Origin: Bermanella sp044597725 | GTDB taxonomy: Bacteria > Pseudomonadota > Gammaproteobacteria > Pseudomonadales > Oceanobacteraceae | Assembly (NCBI RefSeq): GCF_044597725.1 | Contig: NZ_CP139003.1 | Location: 1,860,001 to 1,924,000 of the forward strand | DNA: 64,000 nucleotides | Direction: 5' to 3' | Shown: positions 9,817 through 18,822 of the stretch, in pieces | Numbering within the stretch: the stretch's first letter is position 1 | How the letters are laid out: each line of letters begins with the position of its first letter | Position numbers and translations under genes: made by a program | The notes under the pieces: model-generated | The model's input: only the letters and a program-made list of their open reading frames with translations | Told to the model about the DNA's origin: nothing | The model's database searches: none

Positions 9817-12057
9817 ATGAATCCGAACACCGAAACAACGACAGCTCTAGAGACCGACAAGGCGCAGCCGCTTGTGGTGACATGCCCCAAGGGAATAGAG
9901 GGTATTTTGGCTCAAGAGTTAACTGAGCTTGGCGCTCAACATGCCAAGTCGGGTATGGCGTTTGTAACCTGTGAAGCCGATCAAGAGCTGGCCTATCGGT
10001 TGTGCATGTGGTCGCGTTTAGCCAGCCGAATATTGTGGCCCATTAGTCAGTTTCCAGGTGAAAGTGCCGACGATTTATACGAGGGTCTTAAAGCCATCAA
10101 CTGGATTGAGCACTTTAGTGATAGACAAAGCTTTAAGATCTTCTTTAGTGGCAAAAGCGATGATATTCGCAATACGCACTTCGGGGCGCTTAAGGGTAAG
10201 GACGCGATTTGTGATTATTTCCGCGAAACCACCGGCCAACGCCCAGATGTAGGGGAGCGCCCTGATGTCAGTATTCATGTGCGATTATATCGTGGGCAAT
10301 TTAATGTATCCCTAGACCTAGCCGGAGAGCCTTTGCACAAGCGGGGGTATCGTCAAAGCCAAGGGGCAGCGCCTTTAAAAGAGAATTTAGCCGCGGCCAT
10401 TGTTAGGCGCTCGGGCTGGTTGCAACGTTTGCAGGGCGAAACCGATGAAATTGCTTTGCTTGATCCAATGTGTGGTTCGGGAACTCTATTAATCGAAGCG
10501 GCACTTATGGCGGCGAACATTGCCCCGGGGTTACTGCGCAGTCAATTTGCATTTGAGCGCTGGAAAAAACATATATCACCAGAGTGGCGCGCAATAAAAG
10601 CCGATGCGCAACAGCGCAAAGATGATGCGCAAAGCAGTGAGTTGGAGTTAACCTTAATTGGTTACGACATGGATGCAGGTGTACTCAAAAAAGCAAAAGA
10701 TAATGCGAGAAGAGCCGGTGTACAACACTACATTCATTTTAAGCAGCAGCCCTTAGCCGACTTGGTAAAAGAAAAGGGTTTGCCTGATGATGGTTTAATC
10801 ATTTGTAACCCGCCTTATGGTGAGCGATTAAGTGATGAAGTTGCCATTGGTGCACTTTACGCGTCTCTTGGTAATAAAGTTAAACAATACTTTTCCGGTT
10901 GGCAGCTTGCCATATTTACCGGTAACCCAGAGCAAGCTTATCAATTTAAAATGCGGGCCGATAAACAGTATCAACTGTTCAACGGTGCCATTGCCAGTAA
11001 GCTTATGCTGTATTCTGTATCAGAAAACAGTGCCCAACAGTTTGAGCAGCAAGGGCTGAATACGTCGAACAATTCTGAGGAAAACACCCTTGCGCAGAGT
11101 GCCAAGCTCAATGACGGGGCGCAGATGGTATGCAATCGGATTAAAAAGAATTTAAAGAAACGTACAAAATACGCCAAGAAACAAAATACCAATTGTTACC
11201 GGGTTTATGATGCTGATATGCCCGAATATGCAGTGGCCATTGATATATATGGACCGTGGGTGCATGTGCAGGAATATGCACCGCCTAAGTCGGTTGATGC
11301 TGATAAAGCCCAAAACCGTTTAAGAGATGTATTGGATGCTATTCCCGTAGCCTTAAATGTACCGCGAGAGCGTATTGCCTTAAAGCAAAGACAAGTGCAA
11401 AAGGGTAAGCGTCAGTACGAAAAGCAAGACGGTCAGCAGCAGTTTATGGAAGTACAGGAAGGTAATTGCCGTTTTTATGTGAACATGACCGATTACCTTG
11501 ATACGGGTTTGTTTTTAGATCATCGGCCAATTAGAACCGAGTTGGAAAGCTTGGCTAAAAATAAAGATTTTTTAAACTTGTTTAGTTACACCTCTACTGC
11601 CAGCGTGCACGCAGCGGTTGGCGGTGCGCGCACAACCACCAGTGTTGATATGTCGCAAACCTATCTCAACTGGGGGCGCAAAAACTTAACGCTTAATGGT
11701 TTGGATGAGCGCTACCATCATTTTATACAAGCTGACTGCATGCAATGGCTAAAAGATGCACAAAATGAAAAGCAGCGTTTTGATGTGATTTTTATGGACC
11801 CGCCAAGCTTCTCAAATTCTAAACGAATGATGGGGGTATTGGACGTTCAGCGAGATCACGTTGAGCTTATTGAGCGTGCTGCTGCATTGCTTAGGCCGGG
11901 CGGTATCTTGATATTCTCCAATAACTTCAAGCGATTTAAACTTGATTACGACGCACTAAATCAGTTCACTGTGAAAGATATTAGTGCACAAACCATTCCT
12001 GAAGATTTTGCTCGTCACAGCAAAATCCATCATTGCTTCGAAATCTCCCCTGAGTGA
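9817..12057 (+). CDS. rlmL: Bifunctional 23S rRNA methyltransferase RlmK/RlmL
   Basis: 746 residues, a fusion. The N-terminal THUMP region (VTCPKGIEGILAQELTELGA, residues ~21-40) precedes the RlmL methyltransferase. Its SAM-binding DPMCGSGTLLIEAALMA is near residue 223 and its catalytic ICNPPYGERLSDE near 329. The C-terminal half is RlmK, with DTGLFLDHRPIR near residue 565, NLFSYTSTASVHAA, and the catalytic FMDPPSFSNSKRM near residue 660. RlmL makes m2G2445 and RlmK m7G2069 of 23S rRNA (E. coli numbering). A K/R-rich linker near residues 435-455 joins the halves. A hairpin after the stop probably ends transcription. Confidence 0.96.
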   Translation: MNPNTETTTALETDKAQPLVVTCPKGIEGILAQELTELGAQHAKSGMAFVTCEADQELAYRLCMWSRLASRILWPISQFPGESADDLYEGLKAINWIEHFSDRQSFKIFFSGKSDDIRNTHFGALKGKDAICDYFRETTGQRPDVGERPDVSIHVRLYRGQFNVSLDLAGEPLHKRGYRQSQGAAPLKENLAAAIVRRSGWLQRLQGETDEIALLDPMCGSGTLLIEAALMAANIAPGLLRSQFAFERWKKHISPEWRAIKADAQQRKDDAQSSELELTLIGYDMDAGVLKKAKDNARRAGVQHYIHFKQQPLADLVKEKGLPDDGLIICNPPYGERLSDEVAIGALYASLGNKVKQYFSGWQLAIFTGNPEQAYQFKMRADKQYQLFNGAIASKLMLYSVSENSAQQFEQQGLNTSNNSEENTLAQSAKLNDGAQMVCNRIKKNLKKRTKYAKKQNTNCYRVYDADMPEYAVAIDIYGPWVHVQEYAPPKSVDADKAQNRLRDVLDAIPVALNVPRERIALKQRQVQKGKRQYEKQDGQQQFMEVQEGNCRFYVNMTDYLDTGLFLDHRPIRTELESLAKNKDFLNLFSYTSTASVHAAVGGARTTTSVDMSQTYLNWGRKNLTLNGLDERYHHFIQADCMQWLKDAQNEKQRFDVIFMDPPSFSNSKRMMGVLDVQRDHVELIERAAALLRPGGILIFSNNFKRFKLDYDALNQFTVKDISAQTIPEDFARHSKIHHCFEISPE

Positions 12058-12067
12058 ATTCGGTTCT

Positions 12068-12090
12068 AGCCCTTGTCTCGCAAGGGCTTT
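12068..12090 (+). terminator. Terminator-like hairpin after rlmL
   Basis: Perfect 8-bp stem AGCCCTTG/CAAGGGCT with loop TCTCG, starting 11 bp after the rlmL stop. Only a short pyrimidine tail (TTCCC) follows, so termination may be partial. Confidence 0.6.
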
Positions 12091-12140
12091 CCCTAAAACA
12101 GTGCGCTTCTACCTATTTCTTTGCATCATTTTAATGCGGT

Positions 12141-12157
12141 TGGCACATTATCTGCTT
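12141..12157 (+). promoter_or_regulatory. Sigma-54 (-24/-12) promoter of amt
   Basis: TGGCAC, five bases, then CTGCTT. The conserved GG and GC dinucleotides are 12 bp apart as required for RpoN. It predicts a start near 12167 and a ~147-nt leader before amt. Nitrogen-regulated sigma-54 control is normal for amt genes. No clear NtrC site was seen upstream. Confidence 0.75.
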
Positions 12158-12313
12158 TAGTCTGGGGCGAATTATTGACGTCTATTGATTATTACGCTTG
12201 ATTAATGGGCAAATCAAAATAAACCAACTGCACTAAACGCAAGATATGACTGGGCCTGTTCAACTTAAGTGCTTAGTGTCTAAAAGTGTGCAAAAAATAT
12301 TCGGGGGAATGTT

Positions 12314-13528
12314 GTGGAAAACATCAACAGTGCTGTAGAAACCCTAATCAGCAGCTCAAACACATATTTTATTTTATTAGGCGCCATAATGGTGCTTTTC
12401 ATGCACGCTGGTTTTGCATTCTTAGAAGTGGGAACAGTACGTCATAAAAACCAAGTAAATGCATTGGTGAAAATAATCACCGATTTTGGTATCTCAACAG
12501 TTGCTTACTTTTTTGTTGGTTACAGTGTGGCTTACGGTACCGACTTTTTTGTTGCTGCCAATGAGCTTACCGATCAAAACGGCTACGAGTTAGTTAAGTT
12601 CTTCTTCTTATTAACCTTTGCTGCTGCTATTCCTGCGATTGTTTCTGGTGGTATTGCTGAACGCGCCAAGTTTTATCCTTTCTTAATTGCATCGGCACTG
12701 ATTGTTGCTCTGGTCTATCCATTTTTTGAAGGGCTAATTTGGAATGGTAACTACGGCTACCAAGATTGGTTAGAAAGCACATTTGGCGCACCATTCCATG
12801 ATTTTGCTGGTTCTATCGTTGTACACGGTATGGGCGGCTGGTTAGCCTTGGTTGCTGTTGTTATGTTGGGGGCGCGTACGGGTCGTTACCGGAATGGACG
12901 TCCTGTGGCATTTGCACCTTCAAGTATTCCATTTTTAGCCTTGGGTGCCTGGATCTTAACCGTAGGTTGGTTTGGGTTTAACGTGATGTCGGCACAGACC
13001 TTAGACGGTATTAGTGGTTTAGTAGCGGTCAATTCTCTTATGGCTATGGTTGGCGGCACCATAGTGGCCATGGCGGTAGGGCGTATCGACCCGGGTTTCA
13101 TTCATAATGGACCACTGGCCGGCTTGGTTGCAGTATGTGCGGGTTCTGACGTGTTCCATCCTATGGGAGCCCTCGTTGTTGGCGGTGTAGCAGGCGGATT
13201 GTTTGTTTACACCTTCACGTTATTCCAAAACAAAGTGCCTCGCATTGATGATGTGCTGGGTGTATGGCCATTGCACGGTTTATGTGGTGCTTGGGGTGCG
13301 ATTGCCGCCGGAATCTTTGGCTTAGAAGCATTCGGTGGTCTTGGTGGCGTGAGCTTTATGTCACAGCTGGTGGGCGCGCTAACCGGCATCTCAGTGGCCT
13401 TGATTGGCGGTTTCCTTGTTTATGGTCTTGTTCATATCCTATCGGGTTTGCGTCTCACCCAAGAAGAAGAGTTCGACGGTGCCGATTTAGCCATCCATAA
13501 AATCGCATCTACCTCCGAAGACAAATAA
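12314..13528 (+). CDS. amt: Ammonium transporter, Amt family
   Basis: 404 residues with about 11 membrane segments. It conducts ammonium/ammonia across the inner membrane. Amt motifs are visible: the first pore histidine is in GSIVVHGMGGWLALV (near residue 175), followed by GARTGRYRNGRP, and the second pore histidine is in WPLHGLCGAWGAIAAGIFG (near 320). The start is GTG at 12314 with CGGGGGA six bases upstream. No glnK (PII) gene is adjacent, unlike the common glnK-amtB pair. The preceding sigma-54 promoter indicates induction under nitrogen limitation. A perfect 22-bp palindrome follows the stop. Confidence 0.95.
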   Translation: MENINSAVETLISSSNTYFILLGAIMVLFMHAGFAFLEVGTVRHKNQVNALVKIITDFGISTVAYFFVGYSVAYGTDFFVAANELTDQNGYELVKFFFLLTFAAAIPAIVSGGIAERAKFYPFLIASALIVALVYPFFEGLIWNGNYGYQDWLESTFGAPFHDFAGSIVVHGMGGWLALVAVVMLGARTGRYRNGRPVAFAPSSIPFLALGAWILTVGWFGFNVMSAQTLDGISGLVAVNSLMAMVGGTIVAMAVGRIDPGFIHNGPLAGLVAVCAGSDVFHPMGALVVGGVAGGLFVYTFTLFQNKVPRIDDVLGVWPLHGLCGAWGAIAAGIFGLEAFGGLGGVSFMSQLVGALTGISVALIGGFLVYGLVHILSGLRLTQEEEFDGADLAIHKIASTSEDK

Positions 13529-13570
13529 ACCTTATTAGGTTGATAACCATGACACACTGATCTAGTGATG

Positions 13571-13597
13571 ATCCCTTCCGTACGGAAGGGATTTCCG
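13571..13597 (+). terminator. Terminator-like palindrome after amt
   Basis: A perfect 22-bp palindrome (ATCCCTTCCGT/ACGGAAGGGAT, 13571-13592), then TTCCG. It forms an 11-bp-arm hairpin with minimal loop, 43 bp after the amt stop. The U-tract is short. Confidence 0.6.
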
Positions 13598-13667
13598 TTA
13601 GGATGCGCCTTAAATTTTTTATTGAACGAGCGTTCAATATTGTTTAACAATTAATTTGAGGTAATTC

Positions 13668-14618
13668 ATGCGCTTGACCCCTTTGTTGTTTCTTTTACTC
13701 ATATCTCTATCCATGAGCTCAGCCCATGCCACAAACAAGGTATGTGAAGAGATAAAGTTTGGTGTGGTTGACTGGACAGATGTTCGTGCAACAACGGCTG
13801 TTGCAAGCCAGCTTGTAAAAAATATGGGGTACAAGTTTGATATTGAACAGCACTCTGTACCAGAAACCTATGAAAAGCTGGCCCAAGGCGAAATCGACGT
13901 ATTCTTAGGTAACTGGATGCCCAGTATGGCACCCATTGTTGACCCGTATTTAGCATCGGGAGCCATCGAAAGTTTAGGCGCAAACCTTAGTGGCGCTAAA
14001 TATACACTGGCAGTACCGCGCTATGTTTATGAAGCAGGGGTGCAACATTTTGATGATTTAGCTAAGCACGCTGATGAATTTGGTGGCCGTATTTATGGTT
14101 TAGAAAAAGGCAACGACGGTAATGCGCTGATTTAAGATATGATTGCTAATAATCATTTTGGCATGAAAAAATTTGAGCTAGTAGAAACCTCCGAACGTCT
14201 CATGCTTGCCCAAGTTAACCGCCGCACTCGAGACCGTGAATGGATTGCATTTTTGGCTTGGGCGCCACACCCCATGAACGAAAAATATGATATCGTCTAT
14301 TTACCTGGCGGTGATGACTTTTTTGGCCCTAATTTGGGTGGCTCTACTGTTAATACACACATACGTGCAGGCTTTGCACAAGACTGCCCCAATATTACAG
14401 CGCTGTTAGAAAACCTAGAATTCAACCTAGAAATGGAAGCGGTGGTAATGGATATGATTTTGAATCAATTCATACCGGAAGATAGAGCAGCTCGACGCTG
14501 GATGCACAACCACCCTGATTTTGTCAGTAAATGGTTGGATGGAGTAAAACACAAATCGGGTGATGACTTGGATGCCAAGAAAATTGCCGAATCTATGCGT
14601 TTAAGAATAGGCGGATAG
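13668..14618 (+). pseudogene. Choline/glycine-betaine ABC substrate-binding protein, interrupted by one stop codon
   Basis: Two open stretches in the same frame (13668-14135 and 14139-14618) are separated only by a TAA at codon 156 (14133-14135). Together they would give a ~316-residue OpuAC/ChoX-type periplasmic binding protein. Features are a signal peptide (residues 1-22, cleavage after SAHA), VDWTDVRATTA, and GLEKGNDGNALI immediately before the stop. After the stop come DMIANNHFG and YLPGGDDFFGPNLGG. In relatives this position normally reads through as LI-Q-DM, so a single C-to-T change (CAA to TAA) explains it. It could be a true pseudogene, a suppressed stop or a sequencing error. No permease or ATPase genes are adjacent. 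Confidence 0.85.
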
Positions 14619-14624
14619 CAATTA

Positions 14625-14651
14625 TTTATGCCCCTGTAACGGGGGCATAAA
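14625..14651. terminator. Perfect hairpin after the betaine-binding pseudogene
   Basis: Ten-bp perfect stem TTTATGCCCC/GGGGCATAAA with a 7-nt loop, starting 7 bp after the stop. It may terminate in both directions, though U-tracts are minimal. Confidence 0.6.
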
Positions 14652-14675
14652 CCAACACGGTTCTCAAAACTTCAC

Positions 14676-14978
14676 GTAGTGCGGCCGGAGCCCGAGCGAC
14701 CCCCGCAATGGGGCTTTAAAAATCCTCTACGGTTTCCATAACTCCAAGTAGTGCGGCCGGAGCCGTAGGCGACCCCCGCAATGGGGTTTTAAAAAATCCC
14801 GCTACGTTTTCCGAGCAGGATTCATAGTCTCACGGACGCCGTTAACACATCCATGTTGGCTCGGGCGTGCCATCCATGGCACGCAACGCCGCGCGCTTTA
14901 CGAACAGCTTTCGCAAATCGTCAATATTTTTGATTCCACAAAATAAGTAGTGCGGCCGGAGCTCAAGCGATCCCGCAA
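14676..14978 (+). repeat. Left composite repeat of the HET-C island (~300 bp)
   Basis: Three copies of a ~35-bp GC-rich unit start with GTAGTGCGGCCGGAGC and contain GCGAC(C)CCCGCAATGGG: 14676-14713, 14748-14786 and a shorter 14947-14978. Between the second and third is a ~110-bp block (14799-14912) containing CCGAGCAG, CATAGTCTCACGGACGCCGT, and CCATCC(A)TGGC. The same parts recur in reversed order and orientation at 19413-19711 with nearly equal spacing (72 vs 71 bp and 161 vs 158 bp). So the two blocks are imperfect inverted copies. The 14619-15142 gap otherwise holds no gene that could be supported. Confidence 0.85.
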
Positions 14979-15142
14979 AAAGTCTCATGCAAAATCATTA
15001 GTTCAGCCGAATCATGTTTAAAAAGAATAACCCCGCAAATAAAAAAACGTGAGCAAACACACATAAACCCAATGGCCAAATTCAACACAAATAGAGTAGT
15101 ATCTAGGTTGATTAAAAATAACTCAATGATTCAAGGACGAAC

Positions 15143-18127
15143 ATGATCATACTTAAAGAGCCCATGGATCTTACGTACTACGATTTACACTATATCGAAG
15201 TACCCATGAAAGCGATCCGCACCATACAAGCCCTTAACGATGCGGTTCGTCCCAAAGACAAACTTCGTAATGCCCATTTAGTGAATTTACCACCCCAGCG
15301 TAGACGCCCATACGACGCCTATAAACGTATCCGCTTTGAGCTAGAGCAAGGCAAGTTCTTTCTTATTAATACCGACACCATCACTCCGGCCTTGCGGGAT
15401 ATAAGCATAAACGATGACGACACCATCGACTTTAAATACAAAGCCATCCTCACCGATGTATTTAAAAAACGCTTAAACTGGGGCCTAACCTGGGTACGGA
15501 TACCGCGGAATACCCAGGTATACCGTCAAGCACCAGCACCGCAGCCCGAGCAAGCCAAACCTGAAACAAAACAAAAAGAGCGTCATCGCATCATCATCGA
15601 CGCACAAGGCAAAGACGGCCGCCCATTGCCCGAGCAACACCGAATCTTGCTCTATGTTGAAAATAGCAGCAAAGGCACCCAAGCCATAAAACAATACCAA
15701 GAAGTCATAAGCGACCCATTCAGTCGCATAATCCAAATAGACGCCGGCGACCAACTGAAAGTCTATGCTGCACCACAATCGAATAAAACCATCGCCGATG
15801 ACTTAAAGCAAAACCGAAACCTCAACCAATCGGAAAGCAACGGCCTAATAACCGCCCTAAGCGAAACCGCCCAAGAAACCCGCAGCGATGGCGTCATACT
15901 GCATACGTTTAAGTATGAAGTGCCCACTATAAGCTTGAAAAGTGACTTTGCTAAAAAGCAGTTGGAACTACTATCGGATAGGCTTAGTTTTCCAAGTTTT
16001 ATGCTGTTTTTACAACCGATTTTTGGAAACGATATTCCGAAGAAAAACTATCAAAACCTCTATAATCAACTTAAAGAACGGAAGCTGTCTTCCCCACAAG
16101 TTACAGTTAAGTCGAGTTTACCAGATAATCACTTAGCCGCTTATGATAAATCGAATACGTCTATACTGATCAAAGAAAGCGTTGTTGACGAAGCTATACG
16201 GGATACGGGTGATAGCCGAACAAAGCTGTTAGCAATCTTAGTTGAAGAATTTGGCCACTATATTGATGATCATTTGCGTAATTACTCAGATATAAAAATT
16301 GGTGGTGATGCCAGTCGTGATGAGGGCGCTGTATTTGCCTATAAAATTGGCTTTCAAGATGTGTTTTCTTCAGACTCTATTCAGTTTGCATCTGTGGAGT
16401 CCACTGCTTTTTCGGGTGATCTGGTTATTGACACAGCTCAGACACGTCAGACCTATCAAAGTTATAACGATGCAGAAGAACAGGAGGGCGATGCTCAATT
16501 TGGGAATTATGAATTCTTTGGTGCTGGTTATGGCAATACTGAGGATCCAAGATCATTTGGCCATCGAAGTATAGAACTGGTTTTGGCTGATGCAGGCTTT
16601 TCTAGGCGAGATGACTTACCTAAAATTTATTTTGGTAATTGGCTGAGAGATTATTCCCAAATTGTTGATCCCACTATGGTACGGCCAACCACTCAAGCGT
16701 ACGATCGCCTAAAAGAAAAGTATGGAGACAGCAAATATTTTTCAGATATAAATGAAGAGAATGGTTTTAAATTGTCAAGGTCAGCCCTTACCAAACTAGT
16801 GGGGCTATTAGCAGTGCAGGAATTTAAGGCGGATAGTGCGCAAATAGCTCTAGAGTTTAAAGAAAAGCTTTGGTCAGAAAATGGAGAGAAGCTGCTGGGC
16901 TGTTATCGACCGGAAGAGCATATCGATAATCCTATACCAGGGGCGCTAATCGATCATCATGAATGGTTTAACTACAATGACTTGGATGATTCATTTAGAC
17001 CGCCACCAACATTAAAGCAGCTTGATATAAACCCCACAACGTTGATGAAAAACTATATCGCAACAGATCTTGGCGCGGATCAATCATTCGAGCCATCGGT
17101 TAAATACATGTCCGATAAGCTTCGTTCAGCTGTTAATCTAGGCAAAACGACAGAAGGCTTAATAGCGTTTGGTGAGGCATTGCACGTTCTAGAAGACTTT
17201 TTTTCGCATTCTAACTTTGTAGAATTGGCGCTGATCGAACTGGGCTATGATTCAGTTTACCCTTGGGTATCTGATGCTGAAAAAATTAACGGCAAATATC
17301 CACTGGTAACCGGTGGTTTCGGGTCAACCGATATGATGCATTCAATTGCTCCTAAGCTTCATGCTCTTATACCTCACGAAATAAAACCCTATGACTCTCC
17401 GGATTTGAAAAATATTGCTGGGCCAGGTGAAGAGCCAAAATGGCGCAGTCCAGATGACGAACTCTTTTTGGTTATTCTAGCGGATGTTGATAAAGCCGAT
17501 ACCCACCAAGTGGATTCTAGCTTACCGAGTGTTAACGGTGGATATTTAGGCTTGTATCAAGAGTATCTAAAGTATCGAGATTTAGTGAGGAATAAAAAGG
17601 CTGATCCGTTAGTTAGTTGGATTTTCGAGGGCAGTCATTACACAATGCAAACTGTATTGAAGCTTATGCATTTAGTTTCATATTATTTATTGCTCCCTGT
17701 ATCTCATTCTATTGATGATATGCAAACAATTGTCCAAGATCTGACTGGTACTGAAGTTGGCAGTAATCCAAGTCATAGTCAGCTTGCGAAGGATCATGAT
17801 ACGCATGCCTTGCATGACCTTTCTGCAATATTAGCCAAAACAGCTGTCAAAAAAGTCGGGGAGAGTATGAGTGTCGCCTTTGAAACAAAGGTCAGTCAGA
17901 ATGTAGTAGAGGTTGCGAGTAGCTATTTTGTTCATCCGAAAGATCATGATTGGTACTTGGAAATAGTTAAGAAATGGGCTAAGAATAATACGAGTCGAAT
18001 TGAACGTTCGACGGCTAGGCATGCTTTAGAACATTATCATAATGAAGCATCCGACTTGATGGAGCGTTCGAGTAATGAAGTGGAAAGTTGGAGTGTATGG
18101 GATTATGTCAAAAAACTATTCGAGTAA
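15143..18127 (+). CDS. HET-C domain protein, probable polymorphic toxin/effector
   Basis: 994 residues, no signal peptide or membrane helix. Residues ~1-250 form an unrecognised N-terminal region with P/Q/K-rich linker (about 130-147). A metallohydrolase-like helix EEFGH (E369-H372) with D375, then D393-E394-G395, resembles EExGH variants of the HExxH motif. From residue ~497 the chain matches the HET-C family: FGNWLRDYSQ (497), GCYRPEEHIDNP (586), NYIATDLG, HVLEDFFSHSN (H681, D685, H689, N691) and LVTGGFGSTDMMHS (721). HET-C is known from fungal heterokaryon incompatibility and occurs in bacterial polymorphic toxins. The H/D pattern resembles zinc phospholipase C/S1-P1 nucleases (inference). 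A ribosome-binding AAGGA precedes the ATG. Followed at once by a lipoprotein and a membrane protein gene. Confidence 0.75.
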   Translation: MIILKEPMDLTYYDLHYIEVPMKAIRTIQALNDAVRPKDKLRNAHLVNLPPQRRRPYDAYKRIRFELEQGKFFLINTDTITPALRDISINDDDTIDFKYKAILTDVFKKRLNWGLTWVRIPRNTQVYRQAPAPQPEQAKPETKQKERHRIIIDAQGKDGRPLPEQHRILLYVENSSKGTQAIKQYQEVISDPFSRIIQIDAGDQLKVYAAPQSNKTIADDLKQNRNLNQSESNGLITALSETAQETRSDGVILHTFKYEVPTISLKSDFAKKQLELLSDRLSFPSFMLFLQPIFGNDIPKKNYQNLYNQLKERKLSSPQVTVKSSLPDNHLAAYDKSNTSILIKESVVDEAIRDTGDSRTKLLAILVEEFGHYIDDHLRNYSDIKIGGDASRDEGAVFAYKIGFQDVFSSDSIQFASVESTAFSGDLVIDTAQTRQTYQSYNDAEEQEGDAQFGNYEFFGAGYGNTEDPRSFGHRSIELVLADAGFSRRDDLPKIYFGNWLRDYSQIVDPTMVRPTTQAYDRLKEKYGDSKYFSDINEENGFKLSRSALTKLVGLLAVQEFKADSAQIALEFKEKLWSENGEKLLGCYRPEEHIDNPIPGALIDHHEWFNYNDLDDSFRPPPTLKQLDINPTTLMKNYIATDLGADQSFEPSVKYMSDKLRSAVNLGKTTEGLIAFGEALHVLEDFFSHSNFVELALIELGYDSVYPWVSDAEKINGKYPLVTGGFGSTDMMHSIAPKLHALIPHEIKPYDSPDLKNIAGPGEEPKWRSPDDELFLVILADVDKADTHQVDSSLPSVNGGYLGLYQEYLKYRDLVRNKKADPLVSWIFEGSHYTMQTVLKLMHLVSYYLLLPVSHSIDDMQTIVQDLTGTEVGSNPSHSQLAKDHDTHALHDLSAILAKTAVKKVGESMSVAFETKVSQNVVEVASSYFVHPKDHDWYLEIVKKWAKNNTSRIERSTARHALEHYHNEASDLMERSSNEVESWSVWDYVKKLFE

Positions 18128-18134
18128 TGCTTTA

Positions 18135-18818
18135 ATGGTTAGATTTTTTTTAATTGTATTTTTAGGTTGTTTAGTCGCTTGTGATGATATTGACAGTATT
18201 CCACTGGTTAATACGAAGAATAAATTTGAAAGTATTGAAAGAAAACTTAATAAAGAGCATACCTTTGAAATTGACCATTGCCATTTGTTTTACAACGGTA
18301 AGCGGCTTCATTACAAGCAATCTATAGATAAATGGGTTGCTGTTTTGGGTCCTTACAGTCGTGATCCTAGTGCCATTACTGATATGTATGTGTGGGATGA
18401 TGAAGGGATTGCTGTACGCGTCAATGATGACACAGGTTTGGTAGACGAATTTACGCTTTTTTACATGCATGCATTATCAAACCGATCTGAGTACTTGCAA
18501 GGCCATAAGCACTATAAGGATGACAAGTTAAAACAGCTTTCTATTGCAATAGAAGAATCATGGCCAAAAGGCCAGTTTCGTGATGCAATTATACTCGACG
18601 GCATGTTGGTAGATGACCGTATCGATATGGATGCGTTTAATGGAGCTCGAATAGAAAATGAATTGAAACCTTTCCATGATTCAATGTGGAGAAATGACGT
18701 AGTGACTCTTAGGCAGTGTGAGCGTGGTGAGATGAAATTTACAATTACTCTTAGTGCAAAAGAGCAAGGGAAAGTTCTGAGTTTTAACTTCAGCGACCTC
18801 TCCTCACTAAATTGGTAG
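18135..18818 (+). CDS. Putative lipoprotein next to the HET-C gene (candidate immunity protein)
   Basis: 227 residues from the ATG at 18135, chosen because the chain then opens with a signal peptide and a perfect lipobox LVAC (lipidated Cys about residue 16). It begins 8 bp after the HET-C stop. A longer reading from 18075 would overlap the HET-C gene and bury the signal sequence. A central stretch (MYVWDDEGIAVRVNDD) resembles small proteins with a W-D-D-x-G-I motif often seen beside toxin genes; this is a weak recollection, not a family assignment. The location suggests a periplasmic antidote anchored to a membrane. Codon use is AT-rich compared with housekeeping neighbours. Confidence 0.6.
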   Translation: MVRFFLIVFLGCLVACDDIDSIPLVNTKNKFESIERKLNKEHTFEIDHCHLFYNGKRLHYKQSIDKWVAVLGPYSRDPSAITDMYVWDDEGIAVRVNDDTGLVDEFTLFYMHALSNRSEYLQGHKHYKDDKLKQLSIAIEESWPKGQFRDAIILDGMLVDDRIDMDAFNGARIENELKPFHDSMWRNDVVTLRQCERGEMKFTITLSAKEQGKVLSFNFSDLSSLNW

Positions 18819-18822
18819 ATAC

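Noticed and set aside
12121..12138. TGCAT-N6-AATGC upstream of amt as an NtrC site
   Set aside because: The half-sites match poorly and it abuts the -24 element, too close for an enhancer.
14676..14978. Spaced GC-rich repeats that might be a CRISPR array
   Set aside because: Only three units with unequal spacing, one of them shortened, and the spacers are shared with the mirrored block at 19413-19711. No cas genes are nearby.
18075..18134. Longer start for the lipoprotein gene inside the HET-C gene
   Set aside because: It would put 20 polar residues before the signal peptide and lipobox; the ATG at 18135 gives a normal lipoprotein N-terminus.
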